Origin: an uncultured Clostridia bacterium
GTDB taxonomy: Bacteria > Bacillota > Clostridia > Lachnospirales > Anaerotignaceae
DNA length: 59,849 bases
Reading direction: 5' to 3'
Assembly (NCBI GenBank): GCA_944379995.1
Contig: CALWGF010000012.1
Span: forward strand, 1 to 59,849
Shown here: in pieces, positions 8,447 to 17,583 of the stretch
Position numbering within the stretch: the first letter of the stretch is position 1
Layout: each line of letters opens with the position of its first letter
Translations under genes and position numbers: made by a program
The notes under the pieces: generated by a model
What the model was told of the DNA's origin: nothing
Seen by the model: the letters and a program-made list of their open reading frames with translations, nothing else
The model's database searches: none

Positions 8447-9769
8447 TTATTCCTCCATATTAAGTATTTTCTTTATAAATTTATCACCTGAATTAGTAGA
8501 AATTTTTATTTTTATATTAAGTTCTTTTTCTATATCATCAATTTCCACATCATCAAGTAAAGTTTTTGTACCATTTCTTAAAAGTGACTCTGGCAAAAGA
8601 AGATATTCTCCTAAATCTTTATCTCTAAGTTGATTTATAATATCCTGACCTGTTAAAAGCCCTGATACTGTTATCATTTCACCGAAAAAGTCATTTTTTA
8701 TAGAATAAACATTTACTGTTAAAGAAGGTATCTTTTCCATAAGTTTATCAGAAAGTTTTTTTATAAGGTCATAGGCAGCAACACCTGTTGCTACTGATAC
8801 AACTTTTTTATTTTGATTATTATAACTTATTTTTTCAAGTTCTTCACAAAATTCTTTTTCAAAAAGAGAAAGCATACCTACACCATTTTCATATTGTGCA
8901 AAGTCTTCAAAAATATCTGCATTTGGAAGTGGTCTTTCTGCTTTAAGATAAAACTCATCAGCACAATAAACAAAACGAGTACCATATTCTTTATAAAATT
9001 TTTCCTGCCATTTCTCAACTTGTGAAATAACTTTTTCAGAATCCTCTTTTGAAAAAGGTTTCATAGGATAAAGTCCATCTCTATATTTTGTAAGTCCAAT
9101 AGGAACAATACTCATACTATGAGCATTTGGCATAAATTTAGCACAATCAGAAATTGTTTTATCAAGTATATCACCATCATTTATTCCATTACATAAAACA
9201 ACTTGAAGGTTCATTTCTATGCCTGCATCTTTAAGTCTTTTCATAATATCAATAACTTTATCTGCATTTTTATTTTTAAGCATAGTTTTTCTAAGATCAA
9301 GGTCTGTTGTATGAACAGAAATATTTATAGGTGAAAGATGATAAAATATAATATGGTTTATATCTTTTTCGCTCATATTTGTAAGTGTAACATAATTACC
9401 TTGTAAAAATGAAAGACGTGAGTCGTCATCTTTAAAATAAAGAGTTTCTCTCATACCTTTTGGAAGCTGGTCAATAAAGCAGAATATACATTTATTACGA
9501 CAACTTCTTGCTTTATCCATAAGTCCACTTTCAAATACAATTCCTATATCTTCATCAAAATCTTTTTCTATTTCTGCAATATATTCTTCACCTTCTGGTG
9601 TTCTAAATGTCATTTCGAGATATTCTTCATTTATTTGATAACGATAATCAAACACATCTGTTATTTCTTCATCATTTATAGCAACAAGAACATCTCCTAC
9701 TGATATACCAAGTTCTTCTGCAATACTTCCTTTTTCAATTTTTATTACAACATTTTCATTTTTCTTCAT
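8447..9769 (-). CDS. DUF512 family radical SAM protein with N-terminal PDZ domain
   Basis: 440 residues. The N-terminal 70 are PDZ-like (GSIAEELGISVGDVLVAINDEEITD). Next come the cluster cysteines CRNKCIFCF, giving C-x3-C-x2-C of a radical SAM barrel, and then the DUF512 domain, whose late VATGVAAYDLIKKL and NDFFGEMITVSGLLTGQDI segments are characteristic. The biochemical function of the family is not established. Its fixed position upstream of der in Clostridia suggests a link to ribosomes or RNA modification, but this is inference. The start has AGGTAA 7 bases upstream. Confidence 0.9.
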   Translation of the reverse strand: MKKNENVVIKIEKGSIAEELGISVGDVLVAINDEEITDVFDYRYQINEEYLEMTFRTPEGEEYIAEIEKDFDEDIGIVFESGLMDKARSCRNKCIFCFIDQLPKGMRETLYFKDDDSRLSFLQGNYVTLTNMSEKDINHIIFYHLSPINISVHTTDLDLRKTMLKNKNADKVIDIMKRLKDAGIEMNLQVVLCNGINDGDILDKTISDCAKFMPNAHSMSIVPIGLTKYRDGLYPMKPFSKEDSEKVISQVEKWQEKFYKEYGTRFVYCADEFYLKAERPLPNADIFEDFAQYENGVGMLSLFEKEFCEELEKISYNNQNKKVVSVATGVAAYDLIKKLSDKLMEKIPSLTVNVYSIKNDFFGEMITVSGLLTGQDIINQLRDKDLGEYLLLPESLLRNGTKTLLDDVEIDDIEKELNIKIKISTNSGDKFIKKILNMEE

Positions 9770-9790
9770 AAAAAATTACCTGCCAATATT

Positions 9791-10600
9791 TTATATAAGT
9801 TCCATAACAGCAACCATACTACCTCTTTCATTTCCCATTACTCTATGAGAATAAAAAAGATTTGGATTACACATAGTACATAAATCTGTAATTTCAATAT
9901 TTTGTTTTGGTATACCGCTTTTTTCCATTAAAAATACATTTACTCCCCAAAGGTCTATTTTAAACTTTCCTTCTTCTTTATCTTTTTCAATAAATCTTTC
10001 TGCATTTTCTATTTTTTCAATAAATTCAGAAACAACAGGCATATCAACTTGGAAACAGCATTTACCTATTGAAGGACCTATTGCCGCAATTATATTTTTT
10101 GGATTTGTTTTAAAATTATCCATCATTTTATTAATTGTTTCAACAGCAATACCATTAACAGTACCTCTCCAACCTGCATGAGCCAATGCTATAACTTTAT
10201 TTTCTGTATCAACAAAAAACAATGGTACACAATCTGCTGAAAATGTTGTAAGAACAACACCTTTTTCATTTGTTATAAGTCCATCTGTATCATTAAGGTC
10301 ATTTTCTATTGTTACACCTTTACCTATATCATCTTTTGTAACAATCCTAACATTTGTTGTATGTGTTTGACGACTCATAACTATATTTTTATAGTTTATA
10401 CCTGTGGCTTCTTCCATTATCTCAAAATTTCTTATGACATTTTCTCTTTTATCACCACGAGTAAAACTTAAATTCATTGAATAAAATTGATTTTCACTTA
10501 CACCACCACAACGTGTTGAAAAATAATGTCTTACAATACCTGTTTTATTTATATTATCAAACTGTATATATTTTAAATTTCCTTTTTCAACTATTTTCAA
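9791..10600 (-). CDS. pgeF: Peptidoglycan editing factor PgeF / YfiH (laccase-domain) protein
   Basis: 269 residues. The TTG start at 10600 is supported by AAGGTGTGATATT just upstream; no better ATG exists. Family metal and active-site motifs are clear: SADCVPLFF, ALAHAGWRGTVNGI, AIGPSIGKCCFQV and the C-terminal FYSHR. YfiH proteins were called polyphenol oxidases; work on E. coli PgeF supports removal of mis-incorporated L-Ser from peptidoglycan precursors, and other members show purine nucleoside activity. Its specificity here is not determined by sequence. It sits between yraN and the DUF512 gene. Confidence 0.88.
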   Translation of the reverse strand: MKIVEKGNLKYIQFDNINKTGIVRHYFSTRCGGVSENQFYSMNLSFTRGDKRENVIRNFEIMEEATGINYKNIVMSRQTHTTNVRIVTKDDIGKGVTIENDLNDTDGLITNEKGVVLTTFSADCVPLFFVDTENKVIALAHAGWRGTVNGIAVETINKMMDNFKTNPKNIIAAIGPSIGKCCFQVDMPVVSEFIEKIENAERFIEKDKEEGKFKIDLWGVNVFLMEKSGIPKQNIEITDLCTMCNPNLFYSHRVMGNERGSMVAVMELI

Positions 10601-10618
10601 AATATCACACCTTCCTTA

Positions 10619-10975
10619 TTAACAGAAAGCATTTTCTATATAATTAAAATATACAGTATCATCTAAAACCATAACCTCTCCTATATCAAATCTAAAGTTA
10701 TAATTATAGATTTCATTTTCTGCTATATACATAAACGCTGTATTTTTTATTTTTTTCTGCTTTTTAAAATCAACAGCCTCTCTTGGTAATCCCATAACAG
10801 GATTTATTCTTGTTTTAACTTCAACAAAAGCTATTGTATCATCTTTTTTTACTATTATATCAATTTCGCCACATTTTTTTCTGAAATTTCTTTCTAAAAG
10901 AGTATAACCCATATTTAAAAGTTCTTTTAATACAATATCTTCTCCCTTATCTCCTGTTATTTTGTTTTTAATCAT
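10619..10975 (-). CDS. yraN: YraN/UPF0102 family predicted nuclease-fold protein
   Basis: 118 residues, the usual length. It has the PD-(D/E)XK-like signature: GEDIV...LLERNFR, CGEIDIIV, and FVEVKTR with E-x-K. The cellular role of the family is unknown; it is often next to rnhB, as here (one base between the rnhB stop and this start). Confidence 0.9.
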   Translation of the reverse strand: MIKNKITGDKGEDIVLKELLNMGYTLLERNFRKKCGEIDIIVKKDDTIAFVEVKTRINPVMGLPREAVDFKKQKKIKNTAFMYIAENEIYNYNFRFDIGEVMVLDDTVYFNYIENAFC

Positions 10976-10976
10976 A

Positions 10977-11747
10977 TTATACCTCTAATATATTTTTTAA
11001 AAAACTTTTTCTGTGTATAGGAGATATACCATATTTTTTTATAGCTTCCAAATGTTCTTTTGAGCCATAACCCTTATTTTTTTCAAAATGATATTCCGGA
11101 TATATTTTAGAATATTCTTCCATCATTCTATCTCTGTGAACTTTAGCAATAATACTAGCAGCACCAATAGAAAGACTTTTTGCATCACCTTTTATAATAC
11201 CTTTTTGTTCATATTCAATATCAGGTATTGTTACAGCATCAGCAAGTACAAAATCAGGTTTTACAGAAAGTTTTGATAAAGCTTCTCTCATAGCTTTATA
11301 TGTTGCTTGCAAAATATTTATTTCATCAATTTCTTTAGGACTTACAACACCAAAAGAATAAGCAACTGCATTATTTATTATTATATCATAAAGTTCATTT
11401 CTTTTTTTCTCAGAAAGTTTTTTTGAATCATTTATACCCATAATTCTGCAATCTTTAGGCAAAATTACAGCAGCAGTTACAACAGGACCTGCAAGAGGAC
11501 CTCTCCCAACTTCATCTATACCAGCAATAATATTATATCCACTTTGATAAATTTCTTTTTCATATTGAAGTAGACTTTCAATTCTTTCCTTCTCTTTTTC
11601 TATTGCTTGTAATTTCTTTTTGTAACTTTCAATAATATTCAAAACGCCTTTTCTTTCATCATCTTTATATTTTTCAAAAAGAGTATTTATATTTTCAATA
11701 GGGCATTTTGAAAACTCATCTTTTATATAATTTATTGAAACAGACAT
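10977..11747 (-). CDS. rnhB: Ribonuclease HII
   Basis: 256 residues with an approximately 70-residue N-terminal extension typical of Firmicutes RNase HII. It removes RNA from RNA-DNA hybrids and single ribonucleotides. The catalytic D-E pair is in GIDEVGRGPLAG, followed by NDSKKLS, the Asp in VLADAV, and KVHRDRMM. It starts the short rnhB-yraN-pgeF-DUF512-der-plsY-gpsA gene string. The start has AAAGGA upstream. Confidence 0.95.
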   Translation of the reverse strand: MSVSINYIKDEFSKCPIENINTLFEKYKDDERKGVLNIIESYKKKLQAIEKEKERIESLLQYEKEIYQSGYNIIAGIDEVGRGPLAGPVVTAAVILPKDCRIMGINDSKKLSEKKRNELYDIIINNAVAYSFGVVSPKEIDEINILQATYKAMREALSKLSVKPDFVLADAVTIPDIEYEQKGIIKGDAKSLSIGAASIIAKVHRDRMMEEYSKIYPEYHFEKNKGYGSKEHLEAIKKYGISPIHRKSFLKNILEV

Positions 11748-11813
11748 ATACTCAATCCTTTCTACAAAATTATATACTTAAATGTCAACTATGTAAACAT
11801 TATAAAACAAACA

Positions 11814-11845
11814 TAAAAGACTGTATATATTACAGTCTTTTAATT
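11814..11845. terminator. Bidirectional hairpin terminator upstream of rnhB
   Basis: AAAAGACTGTA / TACAGTCTTTT with T runs on both sides. In the leftward direction it ends the SMI1/KNR4 transcript before rnhB. Confidence 0.8.
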
Positions 11846-11853
11846 ATTAAATA

Positions 11854-12615
11854 TTATTCACATTCATCGTCATCTTCAAGATACTCACCATAACTCATAG
11901 TAAATACTTCATATCCATTAATTTTATAGTAAAAATAAAGTATATTTTTTTCAGTATCATAACAACTATTTATACCATCTTTACACATAATATCAATATC
12001 AAGACCATCTTCATTCATAAAATCTATAATACGGTCGTGATTATCAACATATTCTCCACAACCAGACATAGAAAGCATTTCTTTAATAAAGTCACATGTA
12101 GTTTCTGCTTTATCATTAAATGTGTAAAAATCCATTTCTGTTGATATATATACTGGTGCATCTTCAACTTGATTTATAATATCTTTTTTTAGATATGCAG
12201 CGTCCCAACACCCTTGATTTTCAGACCATATTAATATGTATTCATCAGTTAATTCATCATATCTTTCTTTAGTTATATTTTTGAATTTATAAAATTTACT
12301 TTCTTCTATGGCTTTTTTCTTTTTTTCTTCATCATCTATTTTGTCTATATATTCAATTTCTTCTTCAATATTTTCCTCTAAATATACAAAATTGCTTGTT
12401 ATTTCTTCTAAATTATTCATTCTATTAAAATCATAATTTATAGAATTTTCACCGCAAAGCATCATATATTTTTTATATATGGTTGGAAATTTTATACCTA
12501 ACTTTTCTTCGGTTTTAATAATTTCACTTTCATCAAAACCTTTTATTTCTTCTTCATTTAACTTACATAAAATGTCAACTATTTCTTCAATACTTAAATC
12601 ATATTTTTTAGACAT
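11854..12615 (-). CDS. SMI1/KNR4 (SUKH) family protein
   Basis: 253 residues, acidic and without membrane segments. The N-terminal half shows the SUKH pattern (FDESEIIKTEEKLGIKFPTIYKKYMMLCGENS, with a later ILIWSENQGCWDAAYLKK). SUKH proteins are often immunity proteins for polymorphic toxins or contact-dependent effectors, but many stand alone. No toxin gene is adjacent; neighbours are housekeeping genes (ylbF, rnhB). The start has a GGGGGAAA site. Family assignment is good, role unknown. Confidence 0.75.
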   Translation of the reverse strand: MSKKYDLSIEEIVDILCKLNEEEIKGFDESEIIKTEEKLGIKFPTIYKKYMMLCGENSINYDFNRMNNLEEITSNFVYLEENIEEEIEYIDKIDDEEKKKKAIEESKFYKFKNITKERYDELTDEYILIWSENQGCWDAAYLKKDIINQVEDAPVYISTEMDFYTFNDKAETTCDFIKEMLSMSGCGEYVDNHDRIIDFMNEDGLDIDIMCKDGINSCYDTEKNILYFYYKINGYEVFTMSYGEYLEDDDECE

Positions 12616-12648
12616 AATATTTCCCCCTTTTAATTAATATATTATATA

Positions 12649-12684
12649 ATAACCCTCTACAATTTAATATAATTATAGAGGGTT
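12649..12684. repeat. Inverted repeat between ylbF and the SMI1/KNR4 gene
   Basis: TAACCCTCTA and TAGAGGGTTA separated by about 16 A/T-rich bases. It lacks a clean T run on either strand, so it is a weak terminator or an operator for the SMI1/KNR4 gene, whose start lies just to its left. Confidence 0.5.
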
Positions 12685-12695
12685 ATAAAATACTA

Positions 12696-13055
12696 CTAAT
12701 TAATATTATTAAAAAAGTCCATATCTACTGATATATTTTCACCAAGCATTTTATAAATTTCAGAAATCATTATAATTAAATTTTTTTCACTTTTTATAAA
12801 ATTACTGCATAATTCATTTTCTGATACTTTATTATATAATTTATCAACACGCTCTTCTTCTTCTTTAGAAATACTGTTTTCAGATAATCTTTTTAATTCT
12901 ATTTCTGTTTGTAAAATTCTAAATTCATCAGCAATTTTTTTAATTTCTGGATTTTCCAAAAGTTCTTTATGATACTTGCAATATTCTTTATACTCTTTAC
13001 TTTCATTCACAGCATTTGAAAGTTCCAAAACAAATTTTTTAATATTACTATCCAA
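12696..13055 (-). CDS. ylbF: YlbF family regulator
   Basis: 119 residues, helical, matching the YlbF/YmcA pattern (short helical protein with KELLENPEIKKIADEFR in the middle). In Bacillus, YlbF works with YmcA and YaaT to steer RNase Y, affecting sporulation and competence. Here it follows the RNase J gene by four bases and is surely co-transcribed, which suggests an RNA-decay link. It could be YmcA rather than YlbF; the family does not separate well by eye. Confidence 0.75.
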   Translation of the reverse strand: MDSNIKKFVLELSNAVNESKEYKEYCKYHKELLENPEIKKIADEFRILQTEIELKRLSENSISKEEEERVDKLYNKVSENELCSNFIKSEKNLIIMISEIYKMLGENISVDMDFFNNIN

Positions 13056-13059
13056 GACT

Positions 13060-14730
13060 TTAAACCTCCGTAATTATAGGTAAAATCATAGGACTTCTTT
13101 TTGTTCTTTGCCATAAATAATTTTTTAATGTGTCTTTTATAAGTCCTTTTATATAACTCCAACCTGTAATATGTTTTTCTTCACATTTCATAAGAGCTTC
13201 TTGAACAACAGCTTTTGCTTCTTCCATAAGTTCTTCAGCTTCACGAACATAAACAAAACCTCTTGAAATAATATCCGGCCCGGCAATAACTGTACCTGTT
13301 TCTTTTTCCATTGTAACAACAACAATCATAAGTCCATCTTGAGAAAGATGTTTTCTATCACGAAGTACAATATTTCCAACATCACCAACTCCAAGACCAT
13401 CAACAAGAACCTGCCCGGAAGTTACTGTTCCATTTACTTTAGCTTCATTCTTTGTTATTTCAAGAACATCTCCTATACCCATTATAAACACATTATCTTT
13501 TTCAATTCCCATTGAAACTGCAATATCTTTATGGCTTACAAGGTGCATATATTCACCATGTACAGGCATAAAATATTTTGGTTTTATAAGTGCAAGCATA
13601 AGTTTTAATTCTTCCTGTCTTGCATGTCCTGAAACATGTATATCTGCCATTCCTTCATATACTACATTAGCACCTTTTTTAAGAAGTTCATTTATAACTC
13701 TAAAAATATTTTTTTCATTTCCTGGTATTGATGAAGCACTTATTATTATTTTATCATCTGGTTTTACATGAACCTGTTTATGTTCATTTACAGCAATTCT
13801 TGAAAGTGCAGACATTGTTTCTCCCTGACTTCCTGTTGTAATAATAACAAGCTGTTCATCTGTATAATTTTTAATTTCACTTATATCAATAAGAACACCA
13901 GCAGGTACACTAAGATAACCAAGCTCTGTTGATGTTTTTACTGCATTAACCATACTTCTTCCTATGATTGCAACTTTTCTTTTATATGTGTAAGCAGAAT
14001 TTATAATCTGCTGTATGCGGTGTATATTTGATGAGAATGTAGCAACCATAATTCTGTTTTTAGGTGTTTCTTCAAATATTTGGTCAAACACACGTCCTAC
14101 ATTTCTTTCAGACATTGTAAAACCTTTTCTTTCTGCATTTGTAGAATCACTCATAAGAAGCAACACACCCTGTTTACCAAGTTCGGCAAATCTGTGTATG
14201 TCCATAATATCTCCATCAATAGGTGTATAATCTATTTTAAAATCTCCTGTATGAACAATTACACCAAGAGGTGTTGTTATAGCAAGTGCAACAGCATCTG
14301 CTATACTGTGATTTGTGTGTATAAATTCTACTTTAAACTGTCCAAGTTTTATAGTTTCCCCCGGAACAACTGTGTGAAGTGTTACAGCGTTAAGAAGGTC
14401 ATGCTCACGAAGTTTATTTTCCAAAAGACCAAGTGTAAGCATTGTTCCGAATACAGGTACATTTATATCTCTTAAAACGTAAGGTAAAGCACCTATATGG
14501 TCTTCATGACCGTGTGTAAGTACAATACCTCTTACCTTATCTATATTTTTTTGTAAATATGTTGTATCTGGTATAACAAGGTCAATACCTAACATATCAT
14601 CTTCCGGAAAAGCAAGACCACAATCAATTATTATAATGTCATTGTTATATTCTAAAACGGTCATATTTTTCCCAATTTCTTGCAAACCGCCTAGTGATAT
14701 AACTCTAAGCTTTTGTTTTTTTGAAGCCAA
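13060..14730 (-). CDS. rnjA: Ribonuclease J
   Basis: 556 residues, normal length. The start is a TTG at 14730, with GGGAGGTG six bases upstream. It is a metallo-beta-lactamase/beta-CASP nuclease: HGHEDHIGALPY holds the metal ligands, further His/Asp are in HTNHSIADAV and HTGDFK, and HVSGHA and PVHGEYMH carry the CASP motifs. It has 5'-3' exonuclease and endonuclease activity in mRNA turnover and rRNA maturation. J1 versus J2 cannot be decided. It heads the rnjA-ylbF pair. Confidence 0.95.
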   Translation of the reverse strand: MASKKQKLRVISLGGLQEIGKNMTVLEYNNDIIIIDCGLAFPEDDMLGIDLVIPDTTYLQKNIDKVRGIVLTHGHEDHIGALPYVLRDINVPVFGTMLTLGLLENKLREHDLLNAVTLHTVVPGETIKLGQFKVEFIHTNHSIADAVALAITTPLGVIVHTGDFKIDYTPIDGDIMDIHRFAELGKQGVLLLMSDSTNAERKGFTMSERNVGRVFDQIFEETPKNRIMVATFSSNIHRIQQIINSAYTYKRKVAIIGRSMVNAVKTSTELGYLSVPAGVLIDISEIKNYTDEQLVIITTGSQGETMSALSRIAVNEHKQVHVKPDDKIIISASSIPGNEKNIFRVINELLKKGANVVYEGMADIHVSGHARQEELKLMLALIKPKYFMPVHGEYMHLVSHKDIAVSMGIEKDNVFIMGIGDVLEITKNEAKVNGTVTSGQVLVDGLGVGDVGNIVLRDRKHLSQDGLMIVVVTMEKETGTVIAGPDIISRGFVYVREAEELMEEAKAVVQEALMKCEEKHITGWSYIKGLIKDTLKNYLWQRTKRSPMILPIITEV

Positions 14731-15076
14731 AAAAACACCTCCCTTTCTTATAAATACTATTATTAATTAAATTAAATAAAAACTGCCGTTCATTTTTATT
14801 TGTCACTTATAATTATTAGTTTATAAATAATATTTTAAACATATAATATTACAAGGCTATTAATATAATATAAATTTTATTCCGAAAATATACATAAGCC
14901 TTTTTATTTTATACAAGCAGTTTAAACACGAAAATAAACCTGTCTTAAACAGGCTATTTTCAAAAATAATATTAAAATTAAAATATTTATATTCAATTTT
15001 ATTATTCACCGCACATAAAAACTGAATATATATTTTAAAATATATATTTAATCAAAGATATACTTTGATAAATTTA
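14731..15076. other. Intergenic region without a gene (about 350 bases)
   Basis: Extremely AT-rich. It contains the rnjA ribosome binding site at its left end. It also has a small hairpin near 14939-14962 (CCTGTCTTAAACAGG core, read leftward as GCCTGT/ACAGG followed by TTTATTTT), probably the weak terminator of the DUF1292 transcript. I see no ORF with a ribosome binding site and no riboswitch. Confidence 0.6.
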
Positions 15077-15382
15077 TTAATCATCAAATTCAACGTCGTA
15101 TTCTTCTCCCATTGAACTAAAAACGTCTGCAACAGCATCAAATTCTTCATCATCTTCTACAAGGGCATAAGTAACATCATCACCCTCAAGAGATACTTCT
15201 TTAAGAATAATAGCCTCTGACTCTTCATCATCTATATATTCGCTTTCAACAACAAGAAGATATCTATTACCATTATGCTGTGCATTATCTATAATGGCAA
15301 ATTCTATTTCCTCACCTGTTTCTTCATCTGTCATAATAACTGTTTCAAATTCTTCGAATTCTTCTTCTTTAAAATCAGCCAT
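15077..15382 (-). CDS. DUF1292 family protein (YrzB-like)
   Basis: 101 residues, strongly acidic, with the family pattern I-x-L/M-T-DEETG-x-E at the start (VIMTDEETGEEIEFAII) and repeated YLLV / EAIILKEV strands. DUF1292 proteins are consistently found with ireB (yrzL) and ruvX in Firmicutes, as here, but have no known activity. AAGGAG lies seven bases before the start. Confidence 0.88.
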   Translation of the reverse strand: MADFKEEEFEEFETVIMTDEETGEEIEFAIIDNAQHNGNRYLLVVESEYIDDEESEAIILKEVSLEGDDVTYALVEDDEEFDAVADVFSSMGEEYDVEFDD

Positions 15383-15407
15383 ACCAATTCTCCTTTCGTT
15401 TTATATA

Positions 15408-15830
15408 TTATTTATTACCATCAAGAAAGCCTTGTAATATATGCACTGCGGCCATCTTGTCTATAACATTTTTTCTTTTTGCTCTTGACATATCAGCTTC
15501 CAAAAGAGAACGTTCTGCTGCTATTGTACTCATTCTTTCGTCCCATAATATAACAGGAATGTTTTGAAATCTTTTTTCCAGTCTTTCCTTAAAAGCTCTT
15601 GTTTTTTCACATCTAGGACCTTCAGTATTATCCATATTTTTAGGAAAACCCAATACAATTTTTTCAACTTCATACTGTGCTATAAGCTCAGCAATACGTG
15701 AAAGACTTTTTTTATATTCATTTTCATTTGTTCTTCTTATTATTTCAACACCCTGTGCTGTCCAGCCAAAAGGGTCACTTACAGCAACTCCTATTGTTTT
15801 ATCACCATAGTCAAGTCCAAGTATCCTCAA
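15408..15830 (-). CDS. ruvX: RuvX/YqgF pre-16S rRNA nuclease
   Basis: 140 residues. The TTG start at 15830 has AAGGTGATATT upstream. RNase-H-like fold motifs are [15 protein letters not shown] (first Asp), [21 protein letters not shown] and the late Asp/Lys in [13 protein letters not shown]. It processes the 5' end of 16S rRNA precursor in E. coli. It lies between ireB and the DUF1292 gene in the conserved ireB-ruvX-DUF1292 operon. Confidence 0.93.
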   Translation of the reverse strand: MRILGLDYGDKTIGVAVSDPFGWTAQGVEIIRRTNENEYKKSLSRIAELIAQYEVEKIVLGFPKNMDNTEGPRCEKTRAFKERLEKRFQNIPVILWDERMSTIAAERSLLEADMSRAKRKNVIDKMAAVHILQGFLDGNK

Positions 15831-15844
15831 AATATCACCTTACA

Positions 15845-16105
15845 TTAAAAATTTTTATCAAGATAGTCTTTTACAATTTCTTCAAGAAGCTCATCTCTAT
15901 CAAGCTTTCTAATAAGTACACGTGCATTATCATAACTTGTAATATATGTAGGGTCACCTGAAAGAATATAACCAACAATCTGGTTTACAGGATTATAACC
16001 TTTAGCCTTTAATGCAGATGTAACTCTTATTAAAATTGCTTTTGCTTCATTTATACTTTCTTTATCAACAGCACCAAACTGTTGTGTTACATTTAAGTCT
16101 TTCAT
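15845..16105 (-). CDS. ireB: IreB family regulatory phosphoprotein
   Basis: 86 residues from the ATG at 16105 ([10 protein letters not shown]), with GGGAG 8 bases upstream. The family core [26 protein letters not shown] is clear. In Enterococcus, IreB is phosphorylated on N-terminal threonines by the PASTA kinase IreK and affects cephalosporin resistance through peptidoglycan precursor flux. Thr7 here is the matching candidate. No kinase is in the window. Confidence 0.93.
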   Translation of the reverse strand: MKDLNVTQQFGAVDKESINEAKAILIRVTSALKAKGYNPVNQIVGYILSGDPTYITSYDNARVLIRKLDRDELLEEIVKDYLDKNF

Positions 16106-16177
16106 TTCTTTCACTCCCAACTGCAAAGCCTTTTTATTTTATGACTTCACCAATAAAATATATTTTCCTTACTAAAA

Positions 16178-16206
16178 ATAATAATATAAAAACACATTTT
16201 ATGCAA
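16178..16206 (-). promoter_or_regulatory. Candidate promoter of the ireB-ruvX-DUF1292 operon
   Basis: Read leftward: TTGCAT (16206-16201), a 17-base spacer and TATTAT (16183-16178), about 70 bases before the ireB start. Moderate match to SigA. Confidence 0.45.
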
Positions 16207-16249
16207 ATGTATTTTCATTAAGTTTTAATTACAGTTTAATAAAAATATC

Positions 16250-17545
16250 TTAAATTTCACATAATCCTACAATATTTTCATATTCAACAGATTTTATTTT
16301 AACATTTACAATTTTGTTTGAAACGTCTTCATAAGAGCTTCCAACAACTTTTATATAATTTCCTGTGTGTCCCTCATATTGATTTTCATTTATATTTCTT
16401 TCAAAAAGAACTTCTACTGATTTATCAATATATTTTGACATAAAATCATTAGCCATTTTATCACTTAACTCTATAAGTTTTTTACTTCTTTCTTGTTTTA
16501 TAGAATTAAGAATTTGGTCTTTTCTTTCTGCTGCTGGAGTACCTTTTTTTGGAGAATAAGGGAATACATGAATTTTTGAAAATTGTACTTTTTTAGCAAA
16601 TTCATAACTTTCATTAAAATCTTCTTCTGTTTCTCCTGGAAAACCTACTATAATATCAGTTGTTATTGCAACATCAGACATATATTTTCTTAATATACAT
16701 ACAGCATCATAATATTTTTCTGTTGTATATTTTCTATTCATATCCTTTAATGTTTTGTCACAACCGCTTTGTAATGATAAATGGAAATGATGACAAACTT
16801 TTTTAAGTTTAACTATTTCAGAAACAAATTCTTCAGTAATAATATTAGGTTCTATTGAACTAAATCTTATTCTTTCTATACCTTCAACTTCATGAACTCT
16901 TTTTATTATTCCAAGAAGGTCTATATTTTTTATATCTTTGCCATATGAAGCAACATGTATACCTGTAAGCACAATTTCTTTAAATCCGTTTTGTGCAAGA
17001 ACATTTACTTCTTCCATAATATCTTCAGGGTCACGACTTCTTATAGGACCTCTTGCATAAGGTATTATACAATATGAACAAAATTGGCTACAACCATCTT
17101 GTATTTTAAGATATGCTCTTGTTCTATTTTTAAGTTTATGAATTTTAAGATGTTCAAATTCTCTTTCTTTCATTATAGGTGAAACATGATTTTCTGGTTT
17201 ATTGTCATGATAGTTTTCAACTATACTTACAATTTCTTTTCTGTCCTTTGTTCCAATAACTATGTTTACACCTTCAATTTTCATAACTTCATCTGGTGCT
17301 GTTTGAGCATAGCACCCTACAACAGCAACTAAAGCATCAGGATTTTGTCTTTTTACTTTTCTTATAAGTTGTCTTGATTTTTTATCACCAAAATTTGTAA
17401 CAGTACATGTATTAATAACATATACGTCAGCTTTATCATCTATTCCTACAACATCATAACCTTTTTCTTCAAAAAGCTCTGCTATTGCCTCACTCTCATA
17501 TTGATTTACTTTACAACCGAGGGCATAACTGGCAACACTTTTCAT
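16250..17545 (-). CDS. mtaB: tRNA t6A37 methylthiotransferase MtaB
   Basis: 431 residues. The three methylthiotransferase parts are in order. The N-terminal UPF0004 domain has cluster cysteines (ALGCKVNQYESEA, NTCTVT, VGCYAQ). The radical SAM domain has CSQFCSYCIIPYARG. A C-terminal TRAM domain follows. The GCKVNQYE signature separates MtaB from MiaB and RimO. It converts t6A to ms2t6A at position 37 of ANN-decoding tRNAs. It lies 38 bases after the HAD phosphatase gene. Confidence 0.93.
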   Translation of the reverse strand: MKSVASYALGCKVNQYESEAIAELFEEKGYDVVGIDDKADVYVINTCTVTNFGDKKSRQLIRKVKRQNPDALVAVVGCYAQTAPDEVMKIEGVNIVIGTKDRKEIVSIVENYHDNKPENHVSPIMKEREFEHLKIHKLKNRTRAYLKIQDGCSQFCSYCIIPYARGPIRSRDPEDIMEEVNVLAQNGFKEIVLTGIHVASYGKDIKNIDLLGIIKRVHEVEGIERIRFSSIEPNIITEEFVSEIVKLKKVCHHFHLSLQSGCDKTLKDMNRKYTTEKYYDAVCILRKYMSDVAITTDIIVGFPGETEEDFNESYEFAKKVQFSKIHVFPYSPKKGTPAAERKDQILNSIKQERSKKLIELSDKMANDFMSKYIDKSVEVLFERNINENQYEGHTGNYIKVVGSSYEDVSNKIVNVKIKSVEYENIVGLCEI

Positions 17546-17583
17546 TTTTCCACCTCATCTATAATTAAAATTTATAAAGGGCA

